A stretch of 64,000 bases of DNA from Paracoccaceae bacterium (GTDB lineage: Bacteria; Pseudomonadota; Alphaproteobacteria; Rhodobacterales; Rhodobacteraceae), in assembly GCA_024742705.1 (NCBI GenBank), contig JANSXZ010000015.1, positions 1 through 64,000 on the forward strand, written 5' to 3'. The translations under genes were made by a program, and so were the position numbers. This document shows, piece by piece, positions 24,209 through 35,336 of the stretch. How positions within the stretch are numbered: position 1 is the first letter of the stretch; each line of letters starts with the position of its first letter. A model generated the notes under the pieces. The model had not been told where the DNA came from, searched no databases, and worked only from the letters and a program-made list of their open reading frames with translations.

Positions 24209-25345
24209 GTGAAATCCTATCGTATTCGGTGGGCGAAGACCGTCGCATGTGTTGCGGCGCTCGTCGTCCTTGTGTCATGTGGTCTGCCTCAGGTCGGGCC
24301 GAACAAACGTCAGATTTTCGCCGGATCTGTGCAGCGCGAGGGCGATGCGTTCATCGTTTCCGTGAATGACCGTGTCACCCGCGCCACCGCCGTGGTTCCG
24401 GCGCTGGGCTTTTCGGATGCGTTCAAGAACGCGGCGACGCTCACCTCGGACACGATCCGCCCCGGCGATACGCTGGGCCTGACCATCTGGGAAAACGTCG
24501 ATGACGGGCTTCTGGCCGGCGAGGGCACGAATTCGACCATCCTCGAAGAGGTTCAGGTGGATGGCGCGGGCTTTATCTTTGTGCCCTATGCCGGGCGGGT
24601 GCGGGCGGCGGGCAACACGCCCGAGGCGCTGCGCCGGGTCATCACCGACCGGCTGAAGGACCAGACACCGGACCCGCAGGTGCAGGTGCGCCGGCTGGCT
24701 GGCGACGGATCGACCGTAACGTTGATTGGATCGATCGGCGCGCAGGGTGTCTATGCCATCGAACGGCCGACGCGCACCCTTTCGGCCATGCTGGGCCGCG
24801 CCGGCGGAATCGTGATCGAACCCGAGATCGCGCAGATCACCGTGATCCGCGGCAATCATCAGGGCAAGATCTGGTTTCAGGATCTGTTCGATCACCCAGA
24901 ACTCGATATTGCCCTGCGCGGGGGCGACCGGATCCTGATCGAAGAAGACACCCGCGCCTTCACCGCGCTGGGTGCGACCACGTCGCAATCGCGCGTCCCC
25001 TTCGAAAGCCAGAACCTGTCGGCCGTCGAGGCGCTGGCACAGGTCGGTGGCCTGGTGTCGTCGGCATCGGATCCCACGGGCGTTTTCGTGATCCGCAACG
25101 AGGCGCCGGAAATCGCCAACCAGGTGCTGGGCCGCGGCGATCTGATCGGCGCCCAGCGGATGGTGTATGTTCTGGACCTGACCGAACCCAACGGCCTGTT
25201 TCTGGCGCGCGATTTCGTGATCCGCGATCAGGATCTCCTCTATGTGACGGAAGCGCCGTTCACGCAGTGGAACAAGGTGATTTCGGCGCTGACCGGATCG
25301 CTGGGCACCGCCGCATCGGTGGCGACGATCGTCGGATCGGACTGA
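24209..25345 (+). CDS. Polysaccharide export outer-membrane lipoprotein (KpsD/Wza family)
   Basis: A 378-residue protein with GTG start at 24209 after a GAGGAG site. The signal ends in a lipobox, LVVLVSC, so the Cys near residue 24 is probably lipidated. A polysaccharide export domain follows (IRPGDTLGLTIWENVDDGLL, VDGAGFIFVPYAGRVRAAGN, LRRVITDRLKDQTPDPQVQV) and then SLBB-type repeats (VTLIGSIGAQGVYAIE, AIERPTRTLSAMLGRAGGIV). It would form the outer-membrane channel for capsule export. It lies between kpsS and kpsC; the ABC export genes kpsM/T/E are not seen nearby. Confidence 0.88.
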   Translation: MKSYRIRWAKTVACVAALVVLVSCGLPQVGPNKRQIFAGSVQREGDAFIVSVNDRVTRATAVVPALGFSDAFKNAATLTSDTIRPGDTLGLTIWENVDDGLLAGEGTNSTILEEVQVDGAGFIFVPYAGRVRAAGNTPEALRRVITDRLKDQTPDPQVQVRRLAGDGSTVTLIGSIGAQGVYAIERPTRTLSAMLGRAGGIVIEPEIAQITVIRGNHQGKIWFQDLFDHPELDIALRGGDRILIEEDTRAFTALGATTSQSRVPFESQNLSAVEALAQVGGLVSSASDPTGVFVIRNEAPEIANQVLGRGDLIGAQRMVYVLDLTEPNGLFLARDFVIRDQDLLYVTEAPFTQWNKVISALTGSLGTAASVATIVGSD

Positions 25346-25355
25346 GGGCGCACAG

Positions 25356-27353
25356 ATGGCGACCAGCACCGCCGGCGGCGTAACGCCCCGGCGGCTGTAC
25401 ATCTACAACGGCGGTTTCGTTACCCAGCGGCGGATACGGCGCATTCTCGGCCTCGCCGGATATGCGCTGCGCATCGGCCGTCCCGGTGCCGGGGATGCGA
25501 TCGGTGTCTGGGGGCAGGGGCCCACGGCGCACCGCGGCCACCGGATGGCGGCGCGCACCGGTGCAGAGGTGATCACCGTCGAAGATGCCTTCCTGCGGTC
25601 GCTGCACCCCGGACGCGCGGGCGAGCCGCCCGTGGGGCTTCACATCGATTCGCGCGGCGTGCATTTCGATGCCGCGACACCGTCCGATCTCGAAACCCTT
25701 CTGGCCACCGCGCCGCTGGACGACACCGCCCTGCTGGACCGGGCGCGCCACGCCATCGCAAGGCTGCGTGAATCGCATCTGTCGAAGTACAGCGGCTTCG
25801 ATGCCGATGCCCCGGTGCCCGAGCCAGGCTATGTGCTGGTTGTCGACCAGTCGTGGGGCGATGCATCCGTCACGGCCAGCGGGGCCGACGCCGCGCGGTT
25901 CCGCGAGATGCTGGTGTTTGCCCAGGAAGAGCATCCGGGGATGCCCGTTCTCATCAAGAGCCATCCCGAGATGAACCGCGGCTACCGTCTGGGGCATTTC
26001 GTGGACGGCGACGCATCGGACCGGGTGCGAATCCTGCGCGACGAGATCAGCCCCTGGCGGCTGCTGGAAGGGGCGGTCGGGGTTTACACGGTGTCGTCGC
26101 AAATGGGCTTCGAAGCCATCCTGGCCGGCCACAAGCCGCGTGTCTTCGGCCAGCCGTTCTATGCGGGCTGGGGGCTGACGGTCGATGAATTCCCGGTGGC
26201 GCGGCGCACCCGTCGCCTGACCCGGGCACAGCTGTTCGCCGCCGCGATGATCCTCTATCCGAAATGGTACGATCCCTATGAGGACAGGCTGTGCGGTCTT
26301 GAAACGGTTCTGGACGGTCTCGAGGCGCGCACAAGCGCCTGGCGCGCCGATCGCCGTGGATGGACAGCGGGCGGCATGCGGCTGTGGAAACGCAAGCCGC
26401 TTCAGCGCATCTTCGGGCAGCACGGCACGGTGCGTTTCACCGAAACCCCGCGCGAAGATTGCCCGCATATGGTCTGGGCCAGCGCGCGCAACGCACCGGA
26501 AGGGGCCACGCGGATCGAAGACGGTTTCCTGCGTTCGCGTGGCCTAGGCGCCAGGCTGGTGCCGCCGCTGTCGTTGGTTTGTGACGATCTGGGCATCTAC
26601 TATGATCCCGCCACGCCCAGCCGTCTGGAACACTGGATCGCCCGCCGCGCGACGTTGCGCGCCGATCAGCGTCAGCGGGCCGAACGCCTGATCGCGCGGC
26701 TGACCGAAGCGGGCCTGAGCAAATACAATCTGGGCGGACGGGTGCCGGAACTGCCGGCGGGGCGGCGGATACTGGTGCCCGGTCAGGTCGAGGACGACGC
26801 ATCGGTACTGAAGGGCGCGGTGGATCCGCAGGGCAACCGCGCGCTGCTGCTGGCCGTGCGCGCGGCCAATCCCGATGCGGTGATCGTCTACAAGCCGCAC
26901 CCCGACGTCGAGGCAGGGTTGCGCACCGGGGCGGTCGCGGACCAGGCGGATCTGGCCGATGTGGTGGCCGACCGCAGCGATCCGGCGGCGCTGCTGGGCA
27001 ACGTCGACGCGGTCTGGACGATGACATCGCTGATCGGTTTCGAAGCGCTGTTGCGGGGCGTTCCCGTGACGACGCTGGGCGCGCCTTTCTATGCCGGTTG
27101 GGGCCTGACCGACGATCGCGGTGCACCGCCCGCGCGGCGCGTGGCCCGGCCCGATCTGGCGGGGTTGGCGCATGCGGTGCTGATCGACTATCCGCGGTAT
27201 TTCGATCCGGTCACGGGCACGATCTGTCCCGTCGAGGTGGCCGTGGCACGATTGACCGAGGGCAACATACCCGGCCCGGGCTGGCCCAATCGGGGCTTGT
27301 CCCGGCTTCAGGGGCTGTTGGCCAGCTATGCCTACCTATGGCGGCGGGCCTGA
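25356..27353 (+). CDS. kpsC: Capsule polysaccharide synthesis protein KpsC, two-domain beta-Kdo transferase
   Basis: This 665-residue protein holds two related halves, as expected for KpsC, whose domains add Kdo with alternating linkages. The first half has RLYIYNGGFVTQRRIRRILG, TVEDAFLRSLHPG, GLHIDSRGVHFDAATPS and VLIKSHPEMNRGYR. The second repeats the plan: RIEDGFLRSRGLGARLVPPL, DDLGIYYDPATPSRLEHWI and VIVYKPHPDVEAGLR. GFEAILAGHKPRVFGQPFYA and GFEALLRGVPVTTLGAPFYA are the matching C-terminal blocks. The stop is 3 bases from the convergent ribD stop. Confidence 0.92.
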   Translation: MATSTAGGVTPRRLYIYNGGFVTQRRIRRILGLAGYALRIGRPGAGDAIGVWGQGPTAHRGHRMAARTGAEVITVEDAFLRSLHPGRAGEPPVGLHIDSRGVHFDAATPSDLETLLATAPLDDTALLDRARHAIARLRESHLSKYSGFDADAPVPEPGYVLVVDQSWGDASVTASGADAARFREMLVFAQEEHPGMPVLIKSHPEMNRGYRLGHFVDGDASDRVRILRDEISPWRLLEGAVGVYTVSSQMGFEAILAGHKPRVFGQPFYAGWGLTVDEFPVARRTRRLTRAQLFAAAMILYPKWYDPYEDRLCGLETVLDGLEARTSAWRADRRGWTAGGMRLWKRKPLQRIFGQHGTVRFTETPREDCPHMVWASARNAPEGATRIEDGFLRSRGLGARLVPPLSLVCDDLGIYYDPATPSRLEHWIARRATLRADQRQRAERLIARLTEAGLSKYNLGGRVPELPAGRRILVPGQVEDDASVLKGAVDPQGNRALLLAVRAANPDAVIVYKPHPDVEAGLRTGAVADQADLADVVADRSDPAALLGNVDAVWTMTSLIGFEALLRGVPVTTLGAPFYAGWGLTDDRGAPPARRVARPDLAGLAHAVLIDYPRYFDPVTGTICPVEVAVARLTEGNIPGPGWPNRGLSRLQGLLASYAYLWRRA

Positions 27354-27356
27354 ACG

Positions 27357-28454
27357 TCAGCGGCGGCGCTCCCAGATGTGCATCGCATCCGGCCCAAGCG
27401 CGCGGATCTCGGCCAACCGGAACCTGTGCGCCGATGCCAGCGTTTCGAGGCCCAGCGCGCCGATGCCGGGCAAGCCTTCGGCGCCGATGGCGAAACCGGC
27501 CGTGAACCCGGCAAAGACATCCACCAGGTCGGCCGCCATCAACGATGCGGCCAGCGCGCCGCCGCCTTCACAGAACACCCGCGTCAGGCCGGCTTGCGCC
27601 AGCGCGGCCAGCGCCGAATGCGGATCGATTTGCCCGGCCGACACGGCGCAGGGTATCAGCCGCGCCCCGACCGCATGCCATGCCTTGGCGCGGACCGGAT
27701 CGGGATCGGGGCCGTGGCAGATCCACACCGGAATATCGCGCGCGGTCTGGGCCAGTGCTCCGGTCAGCGGCAGGTCAAGCCGCCGCGACACGACAACCCG
27801 CACCGGCTGACGCGTCACGCCCATGTCGCGCACCGTCAGCGAAGGGTTGTCGGCGCGCGCGGTTCCCGCGCCCACCATCACCGCATCGTGCCTTGCGCGC
27901 ATGGCATGCACCGCCCGGCGTGCCTCGGGGCCGGTGATCCACTGGCTCTGGCCGGTGGCGGTGGCGATGCGCCCATCGAGGCTGTTGGCAAGTTTCAGGG
28001 TGATCAGAGGCCGCCCGGCGCCGGTGCGCAAGAAGAAACCGGCATGATCGCGGGCCGCCGCCGCGGCACCGATCCCGGTGGTTACCGCAATGCCGGCCGC
28101 GCGCAGCATCGCGAAGCCGCGGCCCGAAACACGCGGGTCGCTGTCTTCCAGCGGGGCGACAACATGGTGCACGCCGGCATCGATCAGCGCGCGGGCGCAG
28201 GGCGGTGTCTGGCCCTGATGCGCGCAGGGTTCGAGCGTGACATAGGCGGTGGCACCGCGCGCCTGCGGGCCGGCCTGTGCCAGCGCCACGGTCTCGGCAT
28301 GTGGCCGCCCGCCCGGCTGGGTCCACCCGCGCCCGACCAGCCGCCCGTCGCGGACGATCACACAGCCGACCGCCGGGTTGGGCCAGCAGGCGCCCATGCC
28401 GCGACGGCCCAGAGCGAGGGCCGTGCGCATGTGGCGGTGATGCGCGTCGGTCAC
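27357..28454 (-). CDS. ribD: Bifunctional riboflavin pyrimidine deaminase/reductase RibD
   Basis: A 365-residue RibD. The N-terminal zinc deaminase domain has [28 protein letters not shown] (His-Ala-Glu) and [20 protein letters not shown] with the zinc Cys pair. The C-terminal reductase has [45 protein letters not shown] and the ending [18 protein letters not shown]. It carries out two successive riboflavin steps. ATG overlaps the nrdR stop (ATGA). The capsule genes separate it from ribE. Confidence 0.95.
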   Translation of the reverse strand: MTDAHHRHMRTALALGRRGMGACWPNPAVGCVIVRDGRLVGRGWTQPGGRPHAETVALAQAGPQARGATAYVTLEPCAHQGQTPPCARALIDAGVHHVVAPLEDSDPRVSGRGFAMLRAAGIAVTTGIGAAAAARDHAGFFLRTGAGRPLITLKLANSLDGRIATATGQSQWITGPEARRAVHAMRARHDAVMVGAGTARADNPSLTVRDMGVTRQPVRVVVSRRLDLPLTGALAQTARDIPVWICHGPDPDPVRAKAWHAVGARLIPCAVSAGQIDPHSALAALAQAGLTRVFCEGGGALAASLMAADLVDVFAGFTAGFAIGAEGLPGIGALGLETLASAHRFRLAEIRALGPDAMHIWERRR

Positions 28455-28918
28455 TCTTCCGGCGGGGCGATGGGGCGCAGTTCGCTGACGAACTTGTCGA
28501 AATCGTCGGCCGCCTGAAAATTCTTGTAGACGCTGGCAAACCGGACATAGGCAACGGTGTCGATCCGGGCCAGGGCCTCCATCACGATCTCGCCGATCTT
28601 CTTCGACGGAATATCGGTTTCGCCCATGCTTTCGAGGCGGCGCACGATCCCGCTGATCATCTGGTCGATGCGTTCAGGATCGATGGGGCGTTTCTGCATC
28701 GATATGCGGATTGAGCGTTCCAGCTTGTCCCGGTCGAAATCCTCGCGTTTGCCGGATGTCTTGATCACCACCAGATCGCGCAGCTGCACCCTTTCATAGG
28801 TGGTGAACCGGCCGCCACATGCCGGGCAGAACCGGCGCCGACGGATCGAGACGTGATCTTCGGCGGGCCGCGAATCCTTTACCTGAGTGTCGATGTTGCC
28901 GCAAAACGGACAGCGCAT
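28451..28918 (-). CDS. nrdR: Transcriptional repressor NrdR
   Basis: The 155-residue NrdR starts [20 protein letters not shown] (ATG 28918). It has an N-terminal zinc ribbon (CPFC and CPAC, in [20 protein letters not shown]) and an ATP-cone domain ([20 protein letters not shown]). It senses ATP/dATP and represses ribonucleotide reductase genes. The order nrdR-ribD with coupled translation is common in proteobacteria. Confidence 0.96.
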   Translation of the reverse strand: MRCPFCGNIDTQVKDSRPAEDHVSIRRRRFCPACGGRFTTYERVQLRDLVVIKTSGKREDFDRDKLERSIRISMQKRPIDPERIDQMISGIVRRLESMGETDIPSKKIGEIVMEALARIDTVAYVRFASVYKNFQAADDFDKFVSELRPIAPPEE

Positions 28919-29038
28919 GAACGTCCCCTTGACCATGTCTGTTTGTGGCGACCGGCGCCGATTTGCCCAGAACTATAGGCGCCTGACTAGACTTTGGGTA
29001 GGGGGATATTCACGTCGCAATATGGTGGATTGGCCGGT

Positions 29039-29452
29039 TCAGTCGATAACCCTGTTCTCGAGGCAGTATTGCCGGGCAAAGATCGCCGACAAGGCGTCGC
29101 CGGTGCGCCTGACCGAAAGGTCATAGCGCTGCGGTGCCACCGTGTCGGGCGCGGCAAGCGAGAATGTCACCGCCCGTGCGCCGGGCCGTGTTGCGCTGGG
29201 GCCCACCGGGCCTGTGATGTAGATGCGCGTCTGGGGTGCCGCGCCCAGAACGCGAAGCGCATAGTCGCCGGCGGCGCACCAATACTGGGTCGGGCCGCTT
29301 CCGGCGCGTCCGATCACCTCGAAGGTTTCCGGCCCGACCGGGTTGACCAGATGGTAGTTTTCGGCGCGATACGCCCAGGCGGGCGCGGCCGTGGCCAGGG
29401 CGCATATACAGGCCGCCAGAAGCCGCAGCGTGGATGAACCTTGCGTTGTCAT
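29039..29452 (-). CDS. Small secreted protein, paralogue of the upstream gene
   Basis: A 137-residue protein of unknown function with a signal peptide (MTTQGSSTLRLLAACICALA, cleavage near APAWA). The mature part has FEVIGRAGSGPTQYWCAAGD, then YALRVLGAAPQTRIYITGP and a C-terminal Cys (RQYCLEN) that may form a disulfide with the YWC Cys. It shares this pattern with the protein at 29460-29858, which starts 7 bases away on the same strand. The pair looks like a tandem duplication. Confidence 0.78.
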   Translation of the reverse strand: MTTQGSSTLRLLAACICALATAAPAWAYRAENYHLVNPVGPETFEVIGRAGSGPTQYWCAAGDYALRVLGAAPQTRIYITGPVGPSATRPGARAVTFSLAAPDTVAPQRYDLSVRRTGDALSAIFARQYCLENRVID

Positions 29453-29459
29453 CGCGGTT

Positions 29460-29858
29460 TCAGAAGCCCGTGGGCGTGGTGATGCAGAACGAACCGCCCA
29501 GCCCGACGCTGATGTTGTCGCCAACGGTTTTCACACCCAGCGTGAGCGCGGGCGGGATCGGCGCGATGCCCGCAGCTTGCGGATCGAGGGTGAATTGCAC
29601 GGATTTGTGCCCCGCTTGCGTGACGCTGGCGGCGCGCCCGCGCACCAGGTAGATGCGGTCGGATGTCGAGGCGCCCAGTTCGCGGCGCGCATGGGTTGCA
29701 GCCACGCACCAGTATTCGCGCGCGCCATGGGCGCCGCGCCCGTTGACCTCGAAGACCGCCGCCGACACCTGCGCGCTGTCAAGCCGGTCGGACAGATTGT
29801 AGGCCGCCGCCATGACCGGCCAGGTCAGCAGGGCTGCGGTGAGGGCAATGTGTTTCAT
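29460..29858 (-). CDS. Small secreted protein, paralogue of the downstream gene
   Basis: A 132-residue protein of unknown function starting at ATG 29858 (MKHIALTAALLTWPVMAAAY, signal peptide). The mature part has FEVNGRGAHGAREYWCVAAT, HARRELGASTSDRIYLVRG and a C-terminal Cys (GGSFCITTPTGF). It aligns with its neighbour across the YWC and LGA-RIY blocks with the same Cys pattern. The two genes are 7 bases apart and lie downstream of the rpoD terminator. Confidence 0.78.
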   Translation of the reverse strand: MKHIALTAALLTWPVMAAAYNLSDRLDSAQVSAAVFEVNGRGAHGAREYWCVAATHARRELGASTSDRIYLVRGRAASVTQAGHKSVQFTLDPQAAGIAPIPPALTLGVKTVGDNISVGLGGSFCITTPTGF

Positions 29859-29993
29859 CCTGTCGTCTCCATCGGGGAACAGTTTCGCGTCCCTGATAAC
29901 ATGTATTCGGGCGATCCCCCTGATCAAAGGATCGTGCTTCACATGTACTTGACCGGCGGGCGTGACAGGCTTGCGGATCGCCCTGGCGGAACG

Positions 29994-30019
29994 AAAAAGG
30001 GGCCCGCAGGGGCCCCTTT
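29994..30019 (-). terminator. Rho-independent terminator of rpoD
   Basis: On the minus strand GGGGCCCC-TGC-GGGCCCC is followed by a run of five T (29994-29998), directly after the rpoD stop at 30027. Stem and T-run are classic. Confidence 0.85.
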
Positions 30020-30026
30020 CGCGCGA

Positions 30027-32009
<1,983 letters not shown>

Positions 32010-32122
32010 GCGGTGCTCCTGCGGGGGTGGGGCAAAACGATGAGATTGGGAATCATGCGAAGGAACGTATGATTCGGCCACCCGTTTACCTTGATTTCTT
32101 TAGCAATTCTTTACCAAAACCT

Positions 32123-34072
32123 TCACTTTTGTGGCTTCGTGTAGGTGATTCGGTCCAACAATGCGTCAAATGCGCTCCGTTCGTCACGATTGATTCGCGC
32201 GCCGTTGGCGCCTGTGTCGTATTCGGTCTTGTCTTCGTGAAACCCCATCAGAGCAGAGTTCCGGGCCTTGGTCGCTTCGCTCAGCCGCCAGGTGACGGCC
32301 TCGTTCGCCGTTCCGGTCAGATCCTGAGCCGCCTCCGCGATCTCGTCCAGCAAACCGGCGCTGGCGCGCATCTTGGCCAGTTCCTCGGAGACGGTCATGC
32401 GCGCCATCTCGATGTCGCCGGGGTTGCGCACGCAGGGCGTTATGGCCACATGGCGCTGGGCAAACAGGTTTTCAAGTGGTTCGGGCCCCAGAGCAGCGTC
32501 GATCGCCACGCGAAGCCCCTCCGGATTGTCGCAGTTTTGCAACACCAGATCGCGCAGCCGGGCATGATCGGGATTGCGACAGGCCAGGTTTTCAAGGCCG
32601 GTGTCGAATTCCGCGGCGATGCCGGGTGTGGCGATCACCGCCGCCAGGATCACTGCCTCGCGCAGGCTGTCCTGGGCGCCGTCGCCCGCCGATACCAGAA
32701 GCGACGCCTTGGTGCCCGCGGTCGGTGGCATCGGGGCGCCCCGCAGGGCCCATGCGCGCCGCGCGCCACCAGCGTTGGGCCGTTGCCGGGCATTGAACAG
32801 CGTCCACCGCAGGTTCTTGATTTCCTGACCGTAATGCGCCCGGATCGACGGATCGCGGATCAGGCCAATCTTTTCGCGCAGGGCCTTGTCCAGCGCGGCC
32901 TTGCGTTCGGGGCTGTCGAACACGCGGCCTTCGGTTTCGCGCTGCCACAGCAACTGAACCATCGGCAGGGCGCGGTCCAGAACCGCCTGAACCGCGCCGG
33001 GCCCGTCGGCGCGGATCAGATCGTCGGGATCCTTGCCCTCGGGCATCAGGGCGAACCGCAGGCTGTTGCCAGCCTCGAGCAGCGGCAGCGCCAGGTCGAT
33101 CATCCGCATCGCCGCGCGCAGCCCGGCGGCATCGCCGTCCAGCGCGACGATGGGTTCCGGCGCGATCCTCCACAGCATCTGCAACTGGGTTTCCGTGACG
33201 GCGGTGCCCAGCGGCGCCACGGCCGCGTCAAAGCCGCCCGAGGCCAGGGCGATCACATCCATGTAGCCTTCGGCCACGATCAGCGGCAGGCCCTTGCCCG
33301 CCGCGCTGCGTGCCGGACCCTGATTGTAAAGGCTGCGCCCCTTGTCGAACAATTCGGTCTCGGGCGAGTTCAGGTATTTGGCCTTGTCGGCGGGATCCAT
33401 CGCCCGGCCGCCAAAGGCGATGCAGCGCCCGCGCGGATCGCGGATCGGAAACATGATGCGGCCGCGAAAGGTATCATAGGGTTTGCCGCCCTTTTGCGAC
33501 GGTTTGGCAAGCCCGGCCCCGACGATCAGATCCTCGGCAATGCCCTTGCCGCGCAGGTGTTCCCACAGCGCCTGCCACGCATCGGGCGCGAACCCGATCT
33601 CCCAGCGCTCCAGCGCCGTCTGGTCCAGACCGCGCCGATCCAGATAGGCGCGCGCCGCGGCGGCATTGGCGGTTTGCAGGTTCAACCGGAAGAACCGCAC
33701 CGCCTGTTCCATCACCTCGGCCAGCTGGCCGCGCCTGTCGGCCTTCTGGACCGCAGCGGGATCACGCGCGGGCATCGGCATTCCGGCCTCGCGGGCGAGG
33801 ATTTCAACCGCTTCCATGAACCCCACGTTTTCGGTTTCGCGCACAAAGCTGATGGCGTCGCCCTTGGCATGACAGCCAAAGCAGTAATAGAACCCCTTGC
33901 GGTCATCCACATGGAAACTGGCCGATTTTTCCTGGTGGAACGGGCAGGGGGCCCACATGTCGCCCTTGCCCTGGTTGGACTTGCGCGCGTCCCACATGAC
34001 CTTGCGCCCAACGACCTGCGTCAGGCTGCTGCGAGTTCGCAGTTCGTCCAGAAATCCGGGTGGCAGGCTCAT
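32123..34072 (-). CDS. dnaG: DNA primase DnaG
   Basis: A 649-residue primase. The N-terminal zinc finger is APCPFHQEKSASFHVDDRKG, then YYCFGCHAKGD. The catalytic core includes FGGRAMDPADKAKYLNSPET and the TOPRIM strand LIVAEGYMDVIALASGGFDA, followed by the DGDAAGLRA motif with the acidic metal ligands. The C-terminal part should bind DnaB helicase. It makes RNA primers for replication. It lies 113 bases upstream of rpoD on the same strand. Confidence 0.97.
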   Translation of the reverse strand: MSLPPGFLDELRTRSSLTQVVGRKVMWDARKSNQGKGDMWAPCPFHQEKSASFHVDDRKGFYYCFGCHAKGDAISFVRETENVGFMEAVEILAREAGMPMPARDPAAVQKADRRGQLAEVMEQAVRFFRLNLQTANAAAARAYLDRRGLDQTALERWEIGFAPDAWQALWEHLRGKGIAEDLIVGAGLAKPSQKGGKPYDTFRGRIMFPIRDPRGRCIAFGGRAMDPADKAKYLNSPETELFDKGRSLYNQGPARSAAGKGLPLIVAEGYMDVIALASGGFDAAVAPLGTAVTETQLQMLWRIAPEPIVALDGDAAGLRAAMRMIDLALPLLEAGNSLRFALMPEGKDPDDLIRADGPGAVQAVLDRALPMVQLLWQRETEGRVFDSPERKAALDKALREKIGLIRDPSIRAHYGQEIKNLRWTLFNARQRPNAGGARRAWALRGAPMPPTAGTKASLLVSAGDGAQDSLREAVILAAVIATPGIAAEFDTGLENLACRNPDHARLRDLVLQNCDNPEGLRVAIDAALGPEPLENLFAQRHVAITPCVRNPGDIEMARMTVSEELAKMRASAGLLDEIAEAAQDLTGTANEAVTWRLSEATKARNSALMGFHEDKTEYDTGANGARINRDERSAFDALLDRITYTKPQK

Positions 34073-34112
34073 CCCTGCAATATCGGTGCAGCGGTGCCCC
34101 GAGTCGAGTCCC

Positions 34113-34430
34113 TCAGCCCGCGGAAATGCGTAATCCGATCACCCCGGCCACGATCGCCAGCGCCGAAGCGATCTTGAGCGGTGTCAGGCTTTCGCCCAGC
34201 AGCGCATAGCCCAGCGCGACGGTGCCCAGAGTGCCGACAGCGGTCCAGACCGGATAGGCCACGCTGACCGGCAGTGTCTTCATCGCCAGCGCCAGAAACC
34301 CCAGGCCGCCGACCGCGCCCAGCACGGTGATGCCGCTGGCCAGCGGGCGGGTGAATCCATCCGAATACTTCATTGCCACGGCAAACATCACTTCGAAGAC
34401 CGCCGCACAGGCCAGATAGATCCATGCCAC
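34113..34430 (-). CDS. Small multidrug resistance (SMR) family transporter
   Basis: A 105-residue, four-helix protein with a GTG start at 34430 (VAWIYLACAAVFEVMFAVAM). The membrane-embedded Glu in FEV of helix 1 is the proton/drug site of the family. KTLPVSVAYPVWTAVGTLGT and GESLTPLKIASALAIVAGVI are also typical. It exports cationic compounds or guanidinium-type substrates by proton exchange as a dimer; the substrate is not evident. Its start lies 4 bases inside the neighbouring stop region, so it may be coupled to the small secreted protein gene. Confidence 0.88.
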   Translation of the reverse strand: MAWIYLACAAVFEVMFAVAMKYSDGFTRPLASGITVLGAVGGLGFLALAMKTLPVSVAYPVWTAVGTLGTVALGYALLGESLTPLKIASALAIVAGVIGLRISAG

Positions 34431-34434
34431 GATG

Positions 34435-34749
34435 CTATTGCGCCAGGCACAATTCCAGCCAGGCGGCGGAAAGATCTTCGTTGCGGATGATGGCGCGGGG
34501 CTGTTCATAGACCCAGGGCGTGATCAGGGGAATCGCGGTGTTGTAGTTTTCCGGCCAGGCGGGGTTGGTGCGCGCGATCGCATCGGGCACATCGCGTTCG
34601 CTGACGCGGTCCTGCCGCGCCTTCTGGATCGCCGCGACCACATCTGCCTGATACCGGCAACTCTGGGCCTTGTCGTCGGACAGCGCTGGCCCGGCGGCCA
34701 GCAGCGGGGCAAGGATCGTCGCAAGGACGAACATCGGGGTGCGGTTCAT
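34435..34749 (-). CDS. Small secreted protein of unknown function
   Basis: A 104-residue protein starting MNRTPMFVLATILAPLLAAG with a clear signal peptide (cleavage near ALSDD). The mature domain has two Cys, one near the start (AQSCRYQADVVAAIQKAR) and one near the end (AWLELCLAQ), which could form a disulfide. No family recognised. It is directly upstream of the SMR gene. Confidence 0.7.
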   Translation of the reverse strand: MNRTPMFVLATILAPLLAAGPALSDDKAQSCRYQADVVAAIQKARQDRVSERDVPDAIARTNPAWPENYNTAIPLITPWVYEQPRAIIRNEDLSAAWLELCLAQ

Positions 34750-34790
34750 GGGCTTCTCCGGAATCGTCGCGGGTTTCGGTTCGCCCCTGT

Positions 34791-35336
34791 TTAGCCGCGC
34801 GCGCTTACCGCTTCCATCGCGCTCTTCAAATCGTGAACCAGCGTGCCGGCCATCGACCTGAACACCATGATCTGGAACGCACGCTCGCTCAGCCGGGTGA
34901 CCGATCCCGGCATATGCATGATCTGGGTGCGCGCCGTATGCCCGCGTTTGAAAACCGCCGCGCGCAGGTCCACCGGACACAGCCGCGCCAGAACCGTTTC
35001 GGCCCCCGGGCCGTCCAGACGCACGACGGCCCACGCATCGGTCTGGTCGGTAACGGATGCCACGGCCGCCAGCGCGGGATCGGGATCGGGGCCCATCAGA
35101 AGGCTGTGGTGCAGCCCGAACCAGATCGCCCGCGCCCCCGCCTTGCCGGTGGCGCGCCCGACCGACGGCAACGCCATGCCATGCGCCCGGCTCAGGGTAT
35201 CCGACAGATCGGCCGCCCGGCCGCGCAACGGCGCCAGGGCGGTGATCCGGCCCACCGGCTCCTCGGTCAGCGAAAACGCGCCGACGCTCAGCGGCAGCAG
35301 GCCATCGCAGGCGCTTTTGGGTTTCAGTTCAAGCAC
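34791..35336 (-). CDS. soxG: Sarcosine oxidase gamma subunit
   Basis: A 181-residue SoxG with a GcvT-related fold. It shows IWFGLHHSLLMGPDPDPALA, SVTDQTDAWAVVRLDGPGAE, TVLARLCPVDLRAAVFKRGH and the C-terminal SERAFQIMVFRSMAGTLVHD. It is the smallest folate-fold subunit of the heterotetrameric enzyme. Its start overlaps the soxA stop by 8 bases, the last step of the soxB-D-A-G order. Confidence 0.92.
   Translation of the reverse strand: MLELKPKSACDGLLPLSVGAFSLTEEPVGRITALAPLRGRAADLSDTLSRAHGMALPSVGRATGKAGARAIWFGLHHSLLMGPDPDPALAAVASVTDQTDAWAVVRLDGPGAETVLARLCPVDLRAAVFKRGHTARTQIMHMPGSVTRLSERAFQIMVFRSMAGTLVHDLKSAMEAVSARG

Noticed and set aside
32027-34177. Long open frame on the plus strand (about 716 codons)
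   Set aside because: Antisense to dnaG, with no recognised motif. The dnaG frame has clear zinc and TOPRIM signatures.
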